Shown piece by piece: positions 1 through 9,308 of a stretch of DNA of 64,000 nt (the first letter of the stretch is position 1; each line of letters opens with the position of its first letter). This DNA comes from Labilithrix sp. GTDB lineage: Bacteria; Myxococcota_A; Polyangia; Polyangiales; Polyangiaceae. Position numbers and translations under genes: made by a program. Below the pieces are notes generated by a model. That model had not been told where the DNA came from. It searched no databases and saw only the letters and a program-made list of their open reading frames with translations. Location of the stretch: the NCBI GenBank assembly GCA_019637175.1, contig JAHBWD010000008.1, positions 140,894-204,893 on the forward strand, given 5' to 3'.

Positions 1-676
1 CCGCGCTCGCGGCTCCGGCTCCGACGAGGATCGCGACCTTGTTGCCCTCGTCGATGAGCCTCGCGGCGCGCTCGACTTCGCGCTCCGGCGGCGTCACCTC
101 GGGTGCGACGTACCCGACGCTCGTGTGCACCGTGTCGTGCTCGTGGGGCGGGCTCGCGTAGTCGAGCTCTTGAACGTCCTTCGGAAGGATGAGGCAGGTG
201 GGCGTGCGCTCGGAGAGCGCGATCCGGACGGCGCGGTCGATGAGATGACGCACCTGCTCGGGGCTCATCGCGGTGTGCACGTACTCGTGCGCGACGTCTT
301 TGAAGAGGTTCTGGAGATCGACCTCTTGCTGATAGTCGCCGCCGATGGCCGTCCGCGCGGCCTGGCCGACGATCGCGAGCACGGGAGCGTGATCCATCTT
401 CGCGTCGTAGAGCCCGTTCAGGAGATGAATCGCGCCGGGCCCGCTCGTCGCGAGGCAGACGCCCAGCTTCCCGCTGAACTTGGCGTGACCGCACGCCATG
501 AACGCGGCCATCTCCTCGTGGCGTGTTTGGATGAACTCGATGTGCCTCCCATCGCGACTGATGCGATTGAGCGCGCCGAGCAGACCGTTGATGCCGTCGC
601 CGGGATAGCCGTAGACGCGCCGAACGCCCCACTCACCGAGGCGCCGGAACACGTAGTCGCTCACCTTGGTCGCCAT
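1..676 (-). CDS. Thiamine-diphosphate-dependent enzyme (pyruvate oxidase/acetolactate synthase-like), partial
   Basis: The gene runs off the left edge, so only about 225 N-terminal residues are visible. They read MATKVSDYVFRRLGEWGVRR and continue with YGYPGDGINGLLGAL, RHEEMAAFMACGHAKFSG and LATSGPGAIHLLNGLYDAKM. This is the PYR (N-terminal TPP-binding) domain of the POX/AHAS superfamily, and Glu54 is the expected cofactor-activating residue. By about residue 195 it enters the central domain (KVAILVGAGAAS). The YGYPGDGI form is typical of stand-alone proteins annotated as thiamine-pyrophosphate-requiring or PoxB-like. The ATG is supported by GGAGG five bases upstream. The gene lies 75 nt downstream of the enolase-superfamily gene on the same strand, so an operon is likely. 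The substrate cannot be told; pyruvate or another 2-oxo acid is inferred from the family. Confidence 0.9.
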   Translation of the reverse strand, partial: MATKVSDYVFRRLGEWGVRRVYGYPGDGINGLLGALNRISRDGRHIEFIQTRHEEMAAFMACGHAKFSGKLGVCLATSGPGAIHLLNGLYDAKMDHAPVLAIVGQAARTAIGGDYQQEVDLQNLFKDVAHEYVHTAMSPEQVRHLIDRAVRIALSERTPTCLILPKDVQELDYASPPHEHDTVHTSVGYVAPEVTPPEREVERAARLIDEGNKVAILVGAGAASA

Positions 677-751
677 CTGCGCCTCCGATCCGTTCGGAGA
701 GCGTGTGCAAACCGGAGACCCGCCCCAACCCCAGCAGGCCGAAGGACGAGG

Positions 752-1843
752 CTAGTGGTCCACGCGGTAGCGCCTCGCGCCGGGCCGAATCGTCACGCCG
801 AGCCCCGCACGGTTCGGTTCGGGACGGAGCGACCCGCCGTGAGGCTCGAGCGCGCCTTCGAACAGCAGGTGTTCGACGCGCGCGTGGTCGTGGAAGTACT
901 CCAGGTGCCGAAGCGGCCGGAGCGCACAGCCGACGTGAGCGTGGACGTGAGGGGCGCAATGCGTCGAGAGCGGCATCTGAAACGCCTCGCACAGCGCGGC
1001 GACGGCCATGATTCCCGTCACCCCGCCGCAGCGCGTGACGTCGGCCTGGACGACGTCGACGCAATCGGCGACGAGCATCCGTCGAAAGTCGTCGAGGACG
1101 TAGCCGTACTCGCCCGCCGCGATCTCCATTCCGGCGGGGGCCCGATCCCGCAGGAGCCGCAGGCCTTCGAGATCCTCGGAGGATACCGGCTCCTCGACCC
1201 ACGTGACGCCCTGCTCCGCGAAGCGATCCATCTCGTAGAGCGCCTGCTTCCTCGACCACGCACCGTTCGCGTCGACGAACAGCGCCACGTCCGCACCGAT
1301 GGCCTCGCGCGCGACGCGGACGCGACGGCGATCGCGCGCGGGGCACCGCCCTACCTTCATCTTGACGGCCGGAAAGTCTGCGGCCGCCCAGGCGGAGAGC
1401 TGGGCGGCGAGGGCGTCGTCGTCGTACGACGTGAACCCGCCGCTGCCGTACACGCGCACCGACTCGCGCGCGGGTCCGAGCAGTCGTGCGAGCGGCAGAC
1501 CGACGAGCTTGGAGCGAAGATCCCAGAGCGCGATGTCGACGGCCGAGATCGCCTCCCAAGCGAGACCAGGGCGACCGATGTTGCGCACGGCGCGGCTCAT
1601 GGCGGACCACGCGCCGGACGTCGCGGCGGCGTCGAGACCGACGACCGCACTCGCCAGCGGCCCGGTCGCGAGCCGTGCCGCCGACGCGTCCGCGTAGGTC
1701 CACCCGAGGCCCTCCGAAGCGCCGCTGAGGACGTGGACGACGACGACCGTGGTGCGGTCCCAGACGAACGTGCCGTCGGACTCGCGCCGATCGGTCGGCA
1801 CGACGTAGACGACCGCTTCGACTCGTTCGATCGCGTCGGCCAC
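752..1843 (-). CDS. Enolase-superfamily enzyme (mandelate racemase/muconate lactonizing type)
   Basis: About 363 aa from a GTG at 1843, chosen because AAGGAAAG lies just upstream and the N-terminal capping domain begins there; the open frame upstream is arginine-rich and unlike the family. The barrel keeps the superfamily residues: the KxK pair (Lys161/Lys163 in AVKMKVG), metal ligands Asp191 (FVDANGAW), Glu217 (WVEEPV) and Glu245 (AAGEYGY), Asp268 (QADVTRCGG) and His295 (STHCAPH). KxK plus His is the mandelate racemase-subgroup arrangement used for proton abstraction alpha to a carboxylate, as in acid-sugar dehydratases and racemases. The exact substrate is not visible. Its neighbour is a TPP enzyme, which suggests a small catabolic pair making and then using a 2-oxo acid (inference). 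Confidence 0.9.
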   Translation of the reverse strand: MADAIERVEAVVYVVPTDRRESDGTFVWDRTTVVVVHVLSGASEGLGWTYADASAARLATGPLASAVVGLDAAATSGAWSAMSRAVRNIGRPGLAWEAISAVDIALWDLRSKLVGLPLARLLGPARESVRVYGSGGFTSYDDDALAAQLSAWAAADFPAVKMKVGRCPARDRRRVRVAREAIGADVALFVDANGAWSRKQALYEMDRFAEQGVTWVEEPVSSEDLEGLRLLRDRAPAGMEIAAGEYGYVLDDFRRMLVADCVDVVQADVTRCGGVTGIMAVAALCEAFQMPLSTHCAPHVHAHVGCALRPLRHLEYFHDHARVEHLLFEGALEPHGGSLRPEPNRAGLGVTIRPGARRYRVDH

Positions 1844-2079
1844 CTCGACTTTCCTTTCTCGACGGTCGTGCCTCGAGGGCGAGAGCGCCGCGGAGCGTCT
1901 TGCGAGCGTCGTGCATCGACTGCGCCACGAGGAGCGCGCCGCCGTCCTTCCTCTTCTCTCCGGCTCTCGACCTCGTCTGCGATGGGTTACCCCACCGAGG
2001 CGTGCCGTCACCTTGAGCCCGCTCCGCGCCGCGACGCGCCCGCGCGATTGTTCAACGTCTTCATGGGTATGCCGATTGC

Positions 2080-5000
2080 GTGGCGCACCCCATGGATCAT
2101 CGCTCGGGGGTAGCGCGACGCGCAGGCTCGCGCCGGGCAGGGCGCGCGCCCGCGCGCGGTCGACGCGAGGTCGCGGTAAGCCGAGACGACGCAGAGCTCC
2201 GCCTCGTCCGCGACGCCCTCCGCGCGGCGTGCCGCGGAGACTTCTCCGCTCGCCTGCCGGCGCACGCCTCGAGCGAGCTCATGGAAGAGATCGCGCTCGC
2301 GTTCAACGAGCTCACGGAGCACGACCAAGCGCTCGTGCGCGAGCTCGATCGCATCGCTCGCACCGTCGGCAGCGCGGGCATGACGCGAGAGCGCGCGTCG
2401 CTCGGCGCGCTGGGCGGCGACTGGGCGGCGGCGACGGCGGCAGTCAACGCGCTGATCGAGCGAGGTGCGTGGCCGCTCATGGAGGCCGTGCGTACGCTCC
2501 GCTTCGTCGCCGACGGTGATCTCTCGCACGACATGCCGCTGCACATGCGCGACGCGCCGCTCGCGGGCGACTTCGCCGAGCTCGGCACGACCGTGAACAC
2601 GGTCCTCGCGCGACTTCGCACCGTGACCAACGGAGTTCGCCGCGTCGCGCTCGACGTGGGCACCGAAGGCCGGCTCGGCGTGCAGGCGAGCGCGACGGGC
2701 CTGCCCGGAACGTGGGGCGTCGTCGTCGACGACGTGAACACGCTCGCGAGCAACCTGACCGCGCAGGTACGCAACATCGCGCTCGTGTCGACGGCGATCG
2801 CGAAGGGAGATCTCTCGCAGAAGATCACCGTCGAGACGCGCGGCGAGATCCTCGAGCTCAAGAACGCCATCAACTCCACCGTCGATCAGCTCCGCTCGTT
2901 CGCCGCCGAGGTCATTCGCGTCGCGCAGGACGTCGGCACGGAGGGCAAGCTCGGCGCCCAAGCCGACGTGAGGGGCGTCTCGGGCGTGTGGCAGGAGCTG
3001 ACCGACAGCGTCAACCGCCTCGCGGGCAACCTCACGTCGCAGGTCCGGAACATCGCGCTCGTCACGACCGCGGTCGCGAACGGCGACCTGTCGAAGAAGA
3101 TCACCGTCGAAGCCAAGGGCGAGATCCTCGAGCTCAAGGAGACCGTCAACGGGATGGTCGAGCAGCTCCGCACGTTCGCCGCGGAGGTGACGCGCGTCGC
3201 GCGCGAGGTCGGCACCGACGGCAACCTCGGCGGCCAGGCGCAAGTGCCGGGCGTCGCCGGGACGTGGAAGGACCTGACCGACAACGTCAACGTCATGGCG
3301 TCGAACCTGACGAACCAAGTGCGAGGCATCGCCAAGGTCGTCACCGCCGTCGCCGGCGGCGATCTCTCGCAGAAGTTCGTCGTCGAGGCGAAGGGCGAGA
3401 TCGCCGCGCTCGCGGACACCATCAACAGCATGACCGAGTCGCTGCGCACGTTCGCCGATCAGGTCACGACCGTCGCGCGCGAGGTCGGCATCGAAGGCAA
3501 GCTCGGCGGTCAGGCGCGGGTTCCCGGCGTCGCCGGGACGTGGCGCGAGCTCACCGACAACGTGAACATGCTCGCGGGCAACCTCACGAACCAGGTGCGC
3601 AACATCGCGCTCGTCACGACCGCCGTCGCCAACGGCGACCTGTCGCAGAAGATCACCGTCGCGGCCAAAGGCGAGATCCTCGAGCTGAAGGACACCATCA
3701 ACGCGATGGTCGATCAGCTCCGCACGTTCGCGAGAGAGGTCACCCGGGTCGCGCGCGAGGTCGGCACCGAGGGCAAGCTCGGCGGCCAGGCGCAGGTGCC
3801 CGGCGTCGCGGGCACGTGGCAGGAGCTCACCGAGAGCGTCAACGTCATGGCGTCGAACCTCACGAGCCAGGTGCGCGGCATCGCGAAGGTCGTCACCGCC
3901 GTCGCCAACGGCGACCTCGCGCAGCGGCTGGTGCTCGAGGTGCGCGGCGAGATCGCCGCGCTCGCCGACACGATCAACGGCATGACCGACACGCTGCGAA
4001 CGTTCGCCGACCAGGTGACGACCGTCGCCCTCGAGGTCGGCATGGAGGGCAAGCTCGGCGGCCAGGCCCGCGTGCCCGGCGCGTCGGGCACGTGGAAGGA
4101 TCTGACCGACAGCGTCAACATGCTCGCGGGAAATCTGACCGCGCAGGTCCGCAACATCGCGCTCGTCACCACGGCCGTCGCCAACGGCGACCTCTCGCGG
4201 AAGATCACCGTCGAGGCGCGAGGCGAGATCCTCGAGCTCAAAGACACGGTGAACGCGATGGTCGAGCAGCTCCGCGTCTTCGCGGCGGAGGTCACGCGCG
4301 TCGCGCGCGAGGTCGGCACCGACGGCCAGCTCGGCGGACAGGCGCGCGTGCCCGGCGTGTCGGGCACGTGGAAAGACCTGACCGACAACGTCAACTTGAT
4401 GGCCTCGAACCTCACCGATCAAGTCCGCGGGATCGGCAAGGTCGTCACCGCGGTCGCCGGCGGCGACCTCACGAGGAAGCTCTTCCTCGTCGCGAAGGGC
4501 GAGATCGCCGCGCTCGCAGACACGATCAACGACATGACCGAGACGCTCCGGACGTTCGCCGAACAGGTCAGCACCGTGGCGCGCGAGGTCGGGATCGAGG
4601 GCAAGCTCGGAGGCCAGGCCAAGGTGCCGGGAGCCGCCGGGACGTGGCGCGGCCTGACCGACAACGTCAATCAGCTCGCGGCGAACCTCACGAGCCAGGT
4701 GCGCGCGATCTCCGACGTCGCCACCGCCGTCATCGAGGGCGATCTGACCCGCACGATCACGGTCGACGCGCGGGGCGAGGTGCTCGGCCTCAAAGACACG
4801 ATCAACCAGATGATCGAGAACCTCCGCAACACGACGCAGACCAACAAGGAGCAAGACTGGCTGAAGACGAACCTCGCGACCTTCTTCGGCATCATGCAAG
4901 GTCAACGAGACCTCCAGTCGCTCACCGACCAGACGATGTCCGCGCTCACACCGATGGTGGGCGCGCAGCACGGCGCCTTCTATCTCGCCGAGCGGGGCGC

Positions 5001-6663
5001 CGACGAATCGCCCTCGATGCGGCTGACGAGCACCTACGCGTACTCGTCGCGCAAGCACATCTCGAATCGTTTCGGGCTCGGCGAAGGGCTCGTCGGGCAG
5101 TGCGCGCTCGAGCGCAAGCCCATCGTCGTCACCGAGACGCCCGACGACTACATCCACGTCGTGTCGGGCCTCGGCGAGGCGAAGCCGCGCAACATCGCCA
5201 TCTTCCCCGTCTTCTTCGAGGAGCAGGTGCGCGGCGTCATCGAGCTCGCGTCGTTCCACGAGTTCACGCCGACCCAGCTCAACTTCCTCGAGCAGCTGAT
5301 GCTCAACCTCGGCCTCGCCATCAACCTGATCGGGACGAGCATGCGCACCGAGCAGCTGCTCGAACAGCTCCAAGGATCGAACGTCGAGCTCGACAGGCGC
5401 CGCGGCGAGCTCGAGGAGAAGGCGCAGCTCCTCGAGGTGAGAAACCGCGAGATCGCCCAGGCGAGCGCCTCGCTCGAAGCCAAGGCGGAGGAGCTCGGGC
5501 GCGTCTCCCAGTACAAGTCGCAGTTTCTCACGAACATGTCCCACGAGATCCGAACGCCGCTCAACAGCATGATGATCCTCGCGCAGATGCTCGCGGCGAA
5601 CGAGGGCAAGCGGCTCACGATCGAAGAGCAGGAGTGGGCCGACACGATCCACTCCGCGGGGCGCGATCTGCTCGCGCTGATCAACCAGATCCTCGATCTC
5701 TCGAAGGTGGAGGCAGGCCGCATCGAGACGCACCTCGAGCCCTACGCGCTCGAAGAGATCCGCGTCGCGCGGGAGCGAACGTTCCGCCCGCAGGCGCTCC
5801 AGCGAGGCCTCGGCTTCGCCGTGCAGATCGCGCCGAGCGCCCCGCGACGCGTGCGCACCGACCGGCGCCTCCTCGACCAGATCTTGAAGAACCTCCTCTC
5901 GAACGCCTTCAAGTTCACCGAGCAGGGTCGCGTCGATCTGCGGATCGAGCCCGACGCCGGCGGGCGCATGCTGGCGTTCGCGGTCTCCGACACGGGCATC
6001 GGCGTCCCGCCGGCCCAGCGAGACAGGATCTTCGAGCCGTTCCAGCAGGCCGACAGCTCGATCACGCGAAGGTACGGCGGCACGGGCCTCGGCTTGACGA
6101 TCAGCCGCGAGTACGCGCGCGTGCTCGGCGGCGAGATCACGCTCGAGAGCGCGGAGGGCAAAGGCAGCACCTTCACCCTTCGCCTGCCGGTCGAGTCCGC
6201 CGACTACGAGCCCGCCGAAGCCGCGGCCGCGTCCTCGTCGCCCGAGCCCGCGCGCGCCGAGCCGCCGATCGCGCCCGACGCGACGGCGCTCGAAGGCAGG
6301 AAGATCCTCGTCGTGGAGGACGACGCCCGCAACCTCTACGCGACGACGTCGCTGCTCGAGCGTCATGGGGCGACCGTGGTCCCCGCGTCGACCGCGCGTG
6401 AGGCCTACGCTGCGATCGAGAAGCACCGCGACGTCGATCTGGTGCTCATGGACATCATGCTGCCCGACATCGACGGCTACCAGGCGACGCGCGAGCTGCG
6501 TTCGCGAAAGGAGCTCGCCGGCCTCCCCATCGTGGCGCTCACCGCGAAGGCGAGCGAGGTCGATCGCGAGAAGAGCCTCGAGGTCGGGTGCAACGACTAC
6601 CTCGTCAAGCCGACGGAGACGCGTCAGCTCGTCTCGGTCATCCTCCACAACCTCCGCCCATGA
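2080..6663 (+). CDS. Poly-HAMP hybrid histidine kinase (HAMP array-GAF-HisKA-HATPase-REC)
   Basis: Up to 1527 aa with no clear membrane segment. Residues about 45-925 are a HAMP array of GDLS/GDLT units (nine, after an initial GDF unit) alternating with [10 protein letters not shown] units. A GAF domain follows (about 930-1090), then a coiled coil, HisKA with phospho-His1155 in [10 protein letters not shown], a HATPase_c domain ([30 protein letters not shown]), and a C-terminal REC with phospho-acceptor Asp1458 ([11 protein letters not shown]). The build recalls fungal group III (Nik1-type) osmosensing kinases and their bacterial poly-HAMP relatives, where cytosolic HAMPs relay signal. Start is uncertain: GTG at 2080 or ATG at 2092, neither with a good ribosome site. 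The stop overlaps the next kinase by 4 nt, so the two are translationally coupled. Confidence 0.93.
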   Translation: MAHPMDHRSGVARRAGSRRAGRAPARGRREVAVSRDDAELRLVRDALRAACRGDFSARLPAHASSELMEEIALAFNELTEHDQALVRELDRIARTVGSAGMTRERASLGALGGDWAAATAAVNALIERGAWPLMEAVRTLRFVADGDLSHDMPLHMRDAPLAGDFAELGTTVNTVLARLRTVTNGVRRVALDVGTEGRLGVQASATGLPGTWGVVVDDVNTLASNLTAQVRNIALVSTAIAKGDLSQKITVETRGEILELKNAINSTVDQLRSFAAEVIRVAQDVGTEGKLGAQADVRGVSGVWQELTDSVNRLAGNLTSQVRNIALVTTAVANGDLSKKITVEAKGEILELKETVNGMVEQLRTFAAEVTRVAREVGTDGNLGGQAQVPGVAGTWKDLTDNVNVMASNLTNQVRGIAKVVTAVAGGDLSQKFVVEAKGEIAALADTINSMTESLRTFADQVTTVAREVGIEGKLGGQARVPGVAGTWRELTDNVNMLAGNLTNQVRNIALVTTAVANGDLSQKITVAAKGEILELKDTINAMVDQLRTFAREVTRVAREVGTEGKLGGQAQVPGVAGTWQELTESVNVMASNLTSQVRGIAKVVTAVANGDLAQRLVLEVRGEIAALADTINGMTDTLRTFADQVTTVALEVGMEGKLGGQARVPGASGTWKDLTDSVNMLAGNLTAQVRNIALVTTAVANGDLSRKITVEARGEILELKDTVNAMVEQLRVFAAEVTRVAREVGTDGQLGGQARVPGVSGTWKDLTDNVNLMASNLTDQVRGIGKVVTAVAGGDLTRKLFLVAKGEIAALADTINDMTETLRTFAEQVSTVAREVGIEGKLGGQAKVPGAAGTWRGLTDNVNQLAANLTSQVRAISDVATAVIEGDLTRTITVDARGEVLGLKDTINQMIENLRNTTQTNKEQDWLKTNLATFFGIMQGQRDLQSLTDQTMSALTPMVGAQHGAFYLAERGADESPSMRLTSTYAYSSRKHISNRFGLGEGLVGQCALERKPIVVTETPDDYIHVVSGLGEAKPRNIAIFPVFFEEQVRGVIELASFHEFTPTQLNFLEQLMLNLGLAINLIGTSMRTEQLLEQLQGSNVELDRRRGELEEKAQLLEVRNREIAQASASLEAKAEELGRVSQYKSQFLTNMSHEIRTPLNSMMILAQMLAANEGKRLTIEEQEWADTIHSAGRDLLALINQILDLSKVEAGRIETHLEPYALEEIRVARERTFRPQALQRGLGFAVQIAPSAPRRVRTDRRLLDQILKNLLSNAFKFTEQGRVDLRIEPDAGGRMLAFAVSDTGIGVPPAQRDRIFEPFQQADSSITRRYGGTGLGLTISREYARVLGGEITLESAEGKGSTFTLRLPVESADYEPAEAAAASSSPEPARAEPPIAPDATALEGRKILVVEDDARNLYATTSLLERHGATVVPASTAREAYAAIEKHRDVDLVLMDIMLPDIDGYQATRELRSRKELAGLPIVALTAKASEVDREKSLEVGCNDYLVKPTETRQLVSVILHNLRP
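2767..4830 (+). repeat. Tandem 276-nt coding repeat (HAMP-pair units)
   Basis: The codons for QVRxI recur at 2767, 3043, 3319, 3595, 3871, 4147, 4423 and 4699, exactly 276 nt (92 codons) apart with no indels. Two unit types alternate: A (NIALVTT ... ILELK) and B (GIAKVVT ... IAALADT), in the order A A B A B A B then a divergent A-like unit. This shows growth by duplication of a two-unit, 552-nt block. Confidence 0.9.
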
Positions 6664-8639
6664 TCGATCCCACCGCTCCGATCAACGTCCTGGTCGTCGA
6701 CGATCGCGAGGAGAATCGCCTCGCGATGCGGGCCATCCTGTCGGCGGGCGGCTATCGCATCGTCGAGGCGGCGTCGGGCGCGGAGGCGCTGCGCCGCCTG
6801 CTCGACGACGACTTCGCCGTGCTCCTCGTCGACGTGCTGATGCCCCAGATGAGCGGGTTCGAGCTGGTGGAGGCGATCCGCGCGCGACAGCGGAGCGCGA
6901 GCGTCCCCGTCATCTTCCTCACCGCCGAGGCGGCCGACGTCGAGCAAGTCTTCAGGGCCTACCGCGCCGGCGCCGTCGACTACCTCGTCAAGCCGGTCGT
7001 CCCCGAGATGGTCCAGGCGAAGGTCGAGGTGTTCGCCGAGCTGTATCGCCAGAAGAAGCGCATCCAGGCGCAGGCGGATCGCCTCGTCGACGTCGAGCGG
7101 CGCGAGGCCGAGATCAGCTTGGTCGAGCTGCGCATGTCGAGCGAACGTCGCTACAGGAGCCTCGCCGAGGCGCTGCCGCAGATCGTTTGGATCGGACGCC
7201 CCGACGGCACGGTCGAATACTTCAACCAGCGCTGGTTCGAGCTCACGGGGATCTCGGCGGTGCGCACCGCGGCCGCATGGACGGTCGCGATGCACCCCGA
7301 CGATCGGTCGGCGTTCGAAGCGGCGTGGAAGGAAGCGAGGGTGGACGGCGCCGTCTTCACCGTGGAGGCGAGGCTCCGCGAGCTCGACGGATCCTATCGC
7401 TGGCACCTCGGCCGCGCCGTCCCCGAGACGGCCGCCGACGGGAGCGTCGTGTCGTGGCTCGGAACGTTCACCGACATCGAGGAGCAGAAGCGCGCGCATG
7501 CGGCGCTCGCGCAGTTCAAGGAGACGCTCGACGCCGTGGCCGACGCCATCATGATCCTCGATCCGGCGACGCTTCGACTGTCGTACGCGAACCACGGCGC
7601 GAGCGCGCTCCTGGGTCATGAGCGCGGCGAGCTCTTGGGGATGCCCATGAGCACGTTCTTGACCGACGAGACCCACTTTCGAGGCGTCGTGTCGTCGCTC
7701 GCGGATCGCGCCGACGACGTCGTCATGCTCGAGACGCGGTACCGGACACGCGGGGGAAGGTTGGTGCCGGTCGAGGTCTCGCTCCAGCCGATTCGAACGG
7801 ACGAGACGCGCATCGTGTCGATCGCCCGCGACGTCACCGATCGCAAGCGCGCCGAGCTCGAGCGCGAGCTCCTCTACGACGAGGCGCGACGCGCGGTGCA
7901 GGGGCGAGATCGCTTCCTCGCGGTGGCGGCGCACGAGCTGCGAACGCCTCTCGCCGCGCTCCGCTTGCAGATCGACGAGCTCCTCGTCTCGGGCCGGAAG
8001 GGCGACCGCGACGCGATCCCCCGCGCCGAGCTCGAGCCGAAGCTCGATCGGGTCGGCCGGCAGGTCGATCGCGTCGGCGATCTCATCACCAAGGTGACGG
8101 ACATCTCGCGGGCGCGCACGGGCGGGCTCCAGCTCGAGCCCGAGCAAGTGTCCCTCGACGTCACGGCGCGCGACGTGGTCGGCCGATTGGCCGAACAGGC
8201 CGATCGTGCCGGCGTCGTCGTGACGATCGAAGCCGAGCCCGTGCACGGCCGCTGGGATCGACTTCGTCTCGAGCAAGTGGTGACGAACCTCCTCACGAAC
8301 GCGCTGAAGTTCGGTCGAGGAAAGCCCGTCTCGGTGACGGTGGAGAGCTCGAGTCGAGGCGGGCGACTGACGGTCCGCGACCGTGGCATCGGTATCTCGA
8401 CCGAAGACGCCGCGCGCATCTTCGAGCCGTTCGAACGCGCTCCCGGCGCGCGAGCGGTCGGCGGGACGGGGCTCGGGCTCTACATCGCGCGCCAGATCGT
8501 CGACGCGCACGGCGGGACGATCCGCGTCGAGAGCCAGCCCGGCGAAGGCGCGACGTTCATCGTCGAGCTACCCCCGGACGTGCCGGCGCGCGACGCGACG
8601 CACGGCGAAGCGGCGGCCGCGCGAGAGGGCGTTCATTGA
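6660..8639 (+). CDS. Histidine kinase with N-terminal receiver and two PAS domains
   Basis: 659 aa from an ATG that overlaps the stop of the poly-HAMP kinase (ATGA). Order: REC (residues about 8-125, VLVVDDREEN, phospho-acceptor Asp58 in LLVDVLMPQMSG, Lys in DYLVKPV); a short helical linker; PAS with PAC (about 160-280, IVWIGRPDGTVEYFNQRWFE); a second PAS (about 285-405, AIMILDPATLRLSYAN); HisKA with His425 (AAHELRTPLAAL); and HATPase_c (LLTNALKFGRG, DRGIGIS, GGTGLGLYIA). No membrane segment is visible, so it is probably cytosolic. The leading REC makes it a relay target: the upstream hybrid kinase, which ends in its own REC, may feed it, or both may answer to one phosphotransfer protein not present here (inference). 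Confidence 0.93.
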   Translation: MIDPTAPINVLVVDDREENRLAMRAILSAGGYRIVEAASGAEALRRLLDDDFAVLLVDVLMPQMSGFELVEAIRARQRSASVPVIFLTAEAADVEQVFRAYRAGAVDYLVKPVVPEMVQAKVEVFAELYRQKKRIQAQADRLVDVERREAEISLVELRMSSERRYRSLAEALPQIVWIGRPDGTVEYFNQRWFELTGISAVRTAAAWTVAMHPDDRSAFEAAWKEARVDGAVFTVEARLRELDGSYRWHLGRAVPETAADGSVVSWLGTFTDIEEQKRAHAALAQFKETLDAVADAIMILDPATLRLSYANHGASALLGHERGELLGMPMSTFLTDETHFRGVVSSLADRADDVVMLETRYRTRGGRLVPVEVSLQPIRTDETRIVSIARDVTDRKRAELERELLYDEARRAVQGRDRFLAVAAHELRTPLAALRLQIDELLVSGRKGDRDAIPRAELEPKLDRVGRQVDRVGDLITKVTDISRARTGGLQLEPEQVSLDVTARDVVGRLAEQADRAGVVVTIEAEPVHGRWDRLRLEQVVTNLLTNALKFGRGKPVSVTVESSSRGGRLTVRDRGIGISTEDAARIFEPFERAPGARAVGGTGLGLYIARQIVDAHGGTIRVESQPGEGATFIVELPPDVPARDATHGEAAAAREGVH

Positions 8640-8643
8640 CGCG

Positions 8644-9120
8644 TCAGGGAAGGCCCATCGTGACGAACATGGCGAGGCCGCCCGCGAAGATCATCGCGCC
8701 GATCGCCACGAGCACCCAGCCGAGCGCGCGCATCTCTCGCGGCTGAGGCGCCTCGGGCGCCGTGGGTGCGGGCGCGGGGCTGAGTCGGGCGGCCGGCGGC
8801 GCGTTCGCGCCGCGCTGCCGCGCGTCGACGGCAGCGATCACCGCGGCGGTCACGTCGCCCGCGATGATCTGCGTCTTCGGGACGTAGAAGTCGCTCGGCG
8901 GCGCCGGCGCGCCGCGCTGCGAAGACGAAGGCGCCGGCGGCGGAGGCTTCTCCTCTTCTTCCTTGCGCGGCTTGTAGAGCGTCGGGCCGTCCTCGGGTGC
9001 GGCCTCCTCGACGTCGGGCTTGGACGGCGAGCGGACGGCCTCCGTGACGACATTGGACGCGAGCGCCCGTGCGAGGAACTTGGCGCGATGAGCCTTCTGG
9101 TTCTCGTCGTCGGCGGACAT
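8644..9120 (-). CDS. Small proline-rich protein with C-terminal membrane anchor, unrecognised
   Basis: 158 aa starting MSADDENQKAHRAKFLARAL. The middle is low-complexity Pro/Ala/Glu (a KEEEEKPPPPAP stretch). The C-terminus is one hydrophobic helix (ALGWVLVAIGAMIFAGGLAM) of a tail-anchored kind. No signal peptide and no family recognised. It converges on the kinase at 6660-8639 with only 4 nt between the stop codons. The ATG at 9120 was preferred to an upstream start because the added sequence is arginine-rich and crosses the inverted-repeat region before the next gene; the ribosome site is weak, so the start is uncertain. Confidence 0.6.
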   Translation of the reverse strand: MSADDENQKAHRAKFLARALASNVVTEAVRSPSKPDVEEAAPEDGPTLYKPRKEEEEKPPPPAPSSSQRGAPAPPSDFYVPKTQIIAGDVTAAVIAAVDARQRGANAPPAARLSPAPAPTAPEAPQPREMRALGWVLVAIGAMIFAGGLAMFVTMGLP

Positions 9121-9200
9121 TCGAACGCGCGGCGTCACACCGCACACACGAGGATAGATCGACGCGCACGAAAATGCGCCGGCGGCCGTTCGTTTACTCC

Positions 9201-9308
9201 GGCCCCCCCAATGTAGGCGTGGGCGCGCGCGCCCCACCGGTCACCCACGTTACCAATCGACATCGCTCGCGCACGATTCCATGATCGGCCTTTGGGGGGG
9301 CCCTACAT
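9201..9308. promoter_or_regulatory. Inverted repeat covering the ribosome site and start codon of the kinase at 9307
   Basis: GGCCCCCCCAA at 9201-9211 is an exact reverse complement of TTGGGGGGGCC at 9292-9302, and the adjoining ATGTAGG (9211-9217) and CCTACAT (9302-9308) are also complementary. The downstream arm is the G-tract that acts as ribosome site plus the ATG. A further near-palindrome (GTGGGCGCGCGCGCCCCAC) lies between at about 9219-9237. If transcribed, the arms could hide the start region. Confidence 0.4.

Noticed and set aside
2400..4830. Regular repeats that could suggest a CRISPR array or tandem satellite
   Set aside because: The 276-nt repeat is coding, in frame, and explained by HAMP units. 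There are no short palindromic repeats with unique spacers.
2008..6648. A 1546-codon open frame opposite the poly-HAMP kinase
   Set aside because: It is an antisense frame with repeats that simply mirror the HAMP array; the plus strand carries conserved kinase motifs.
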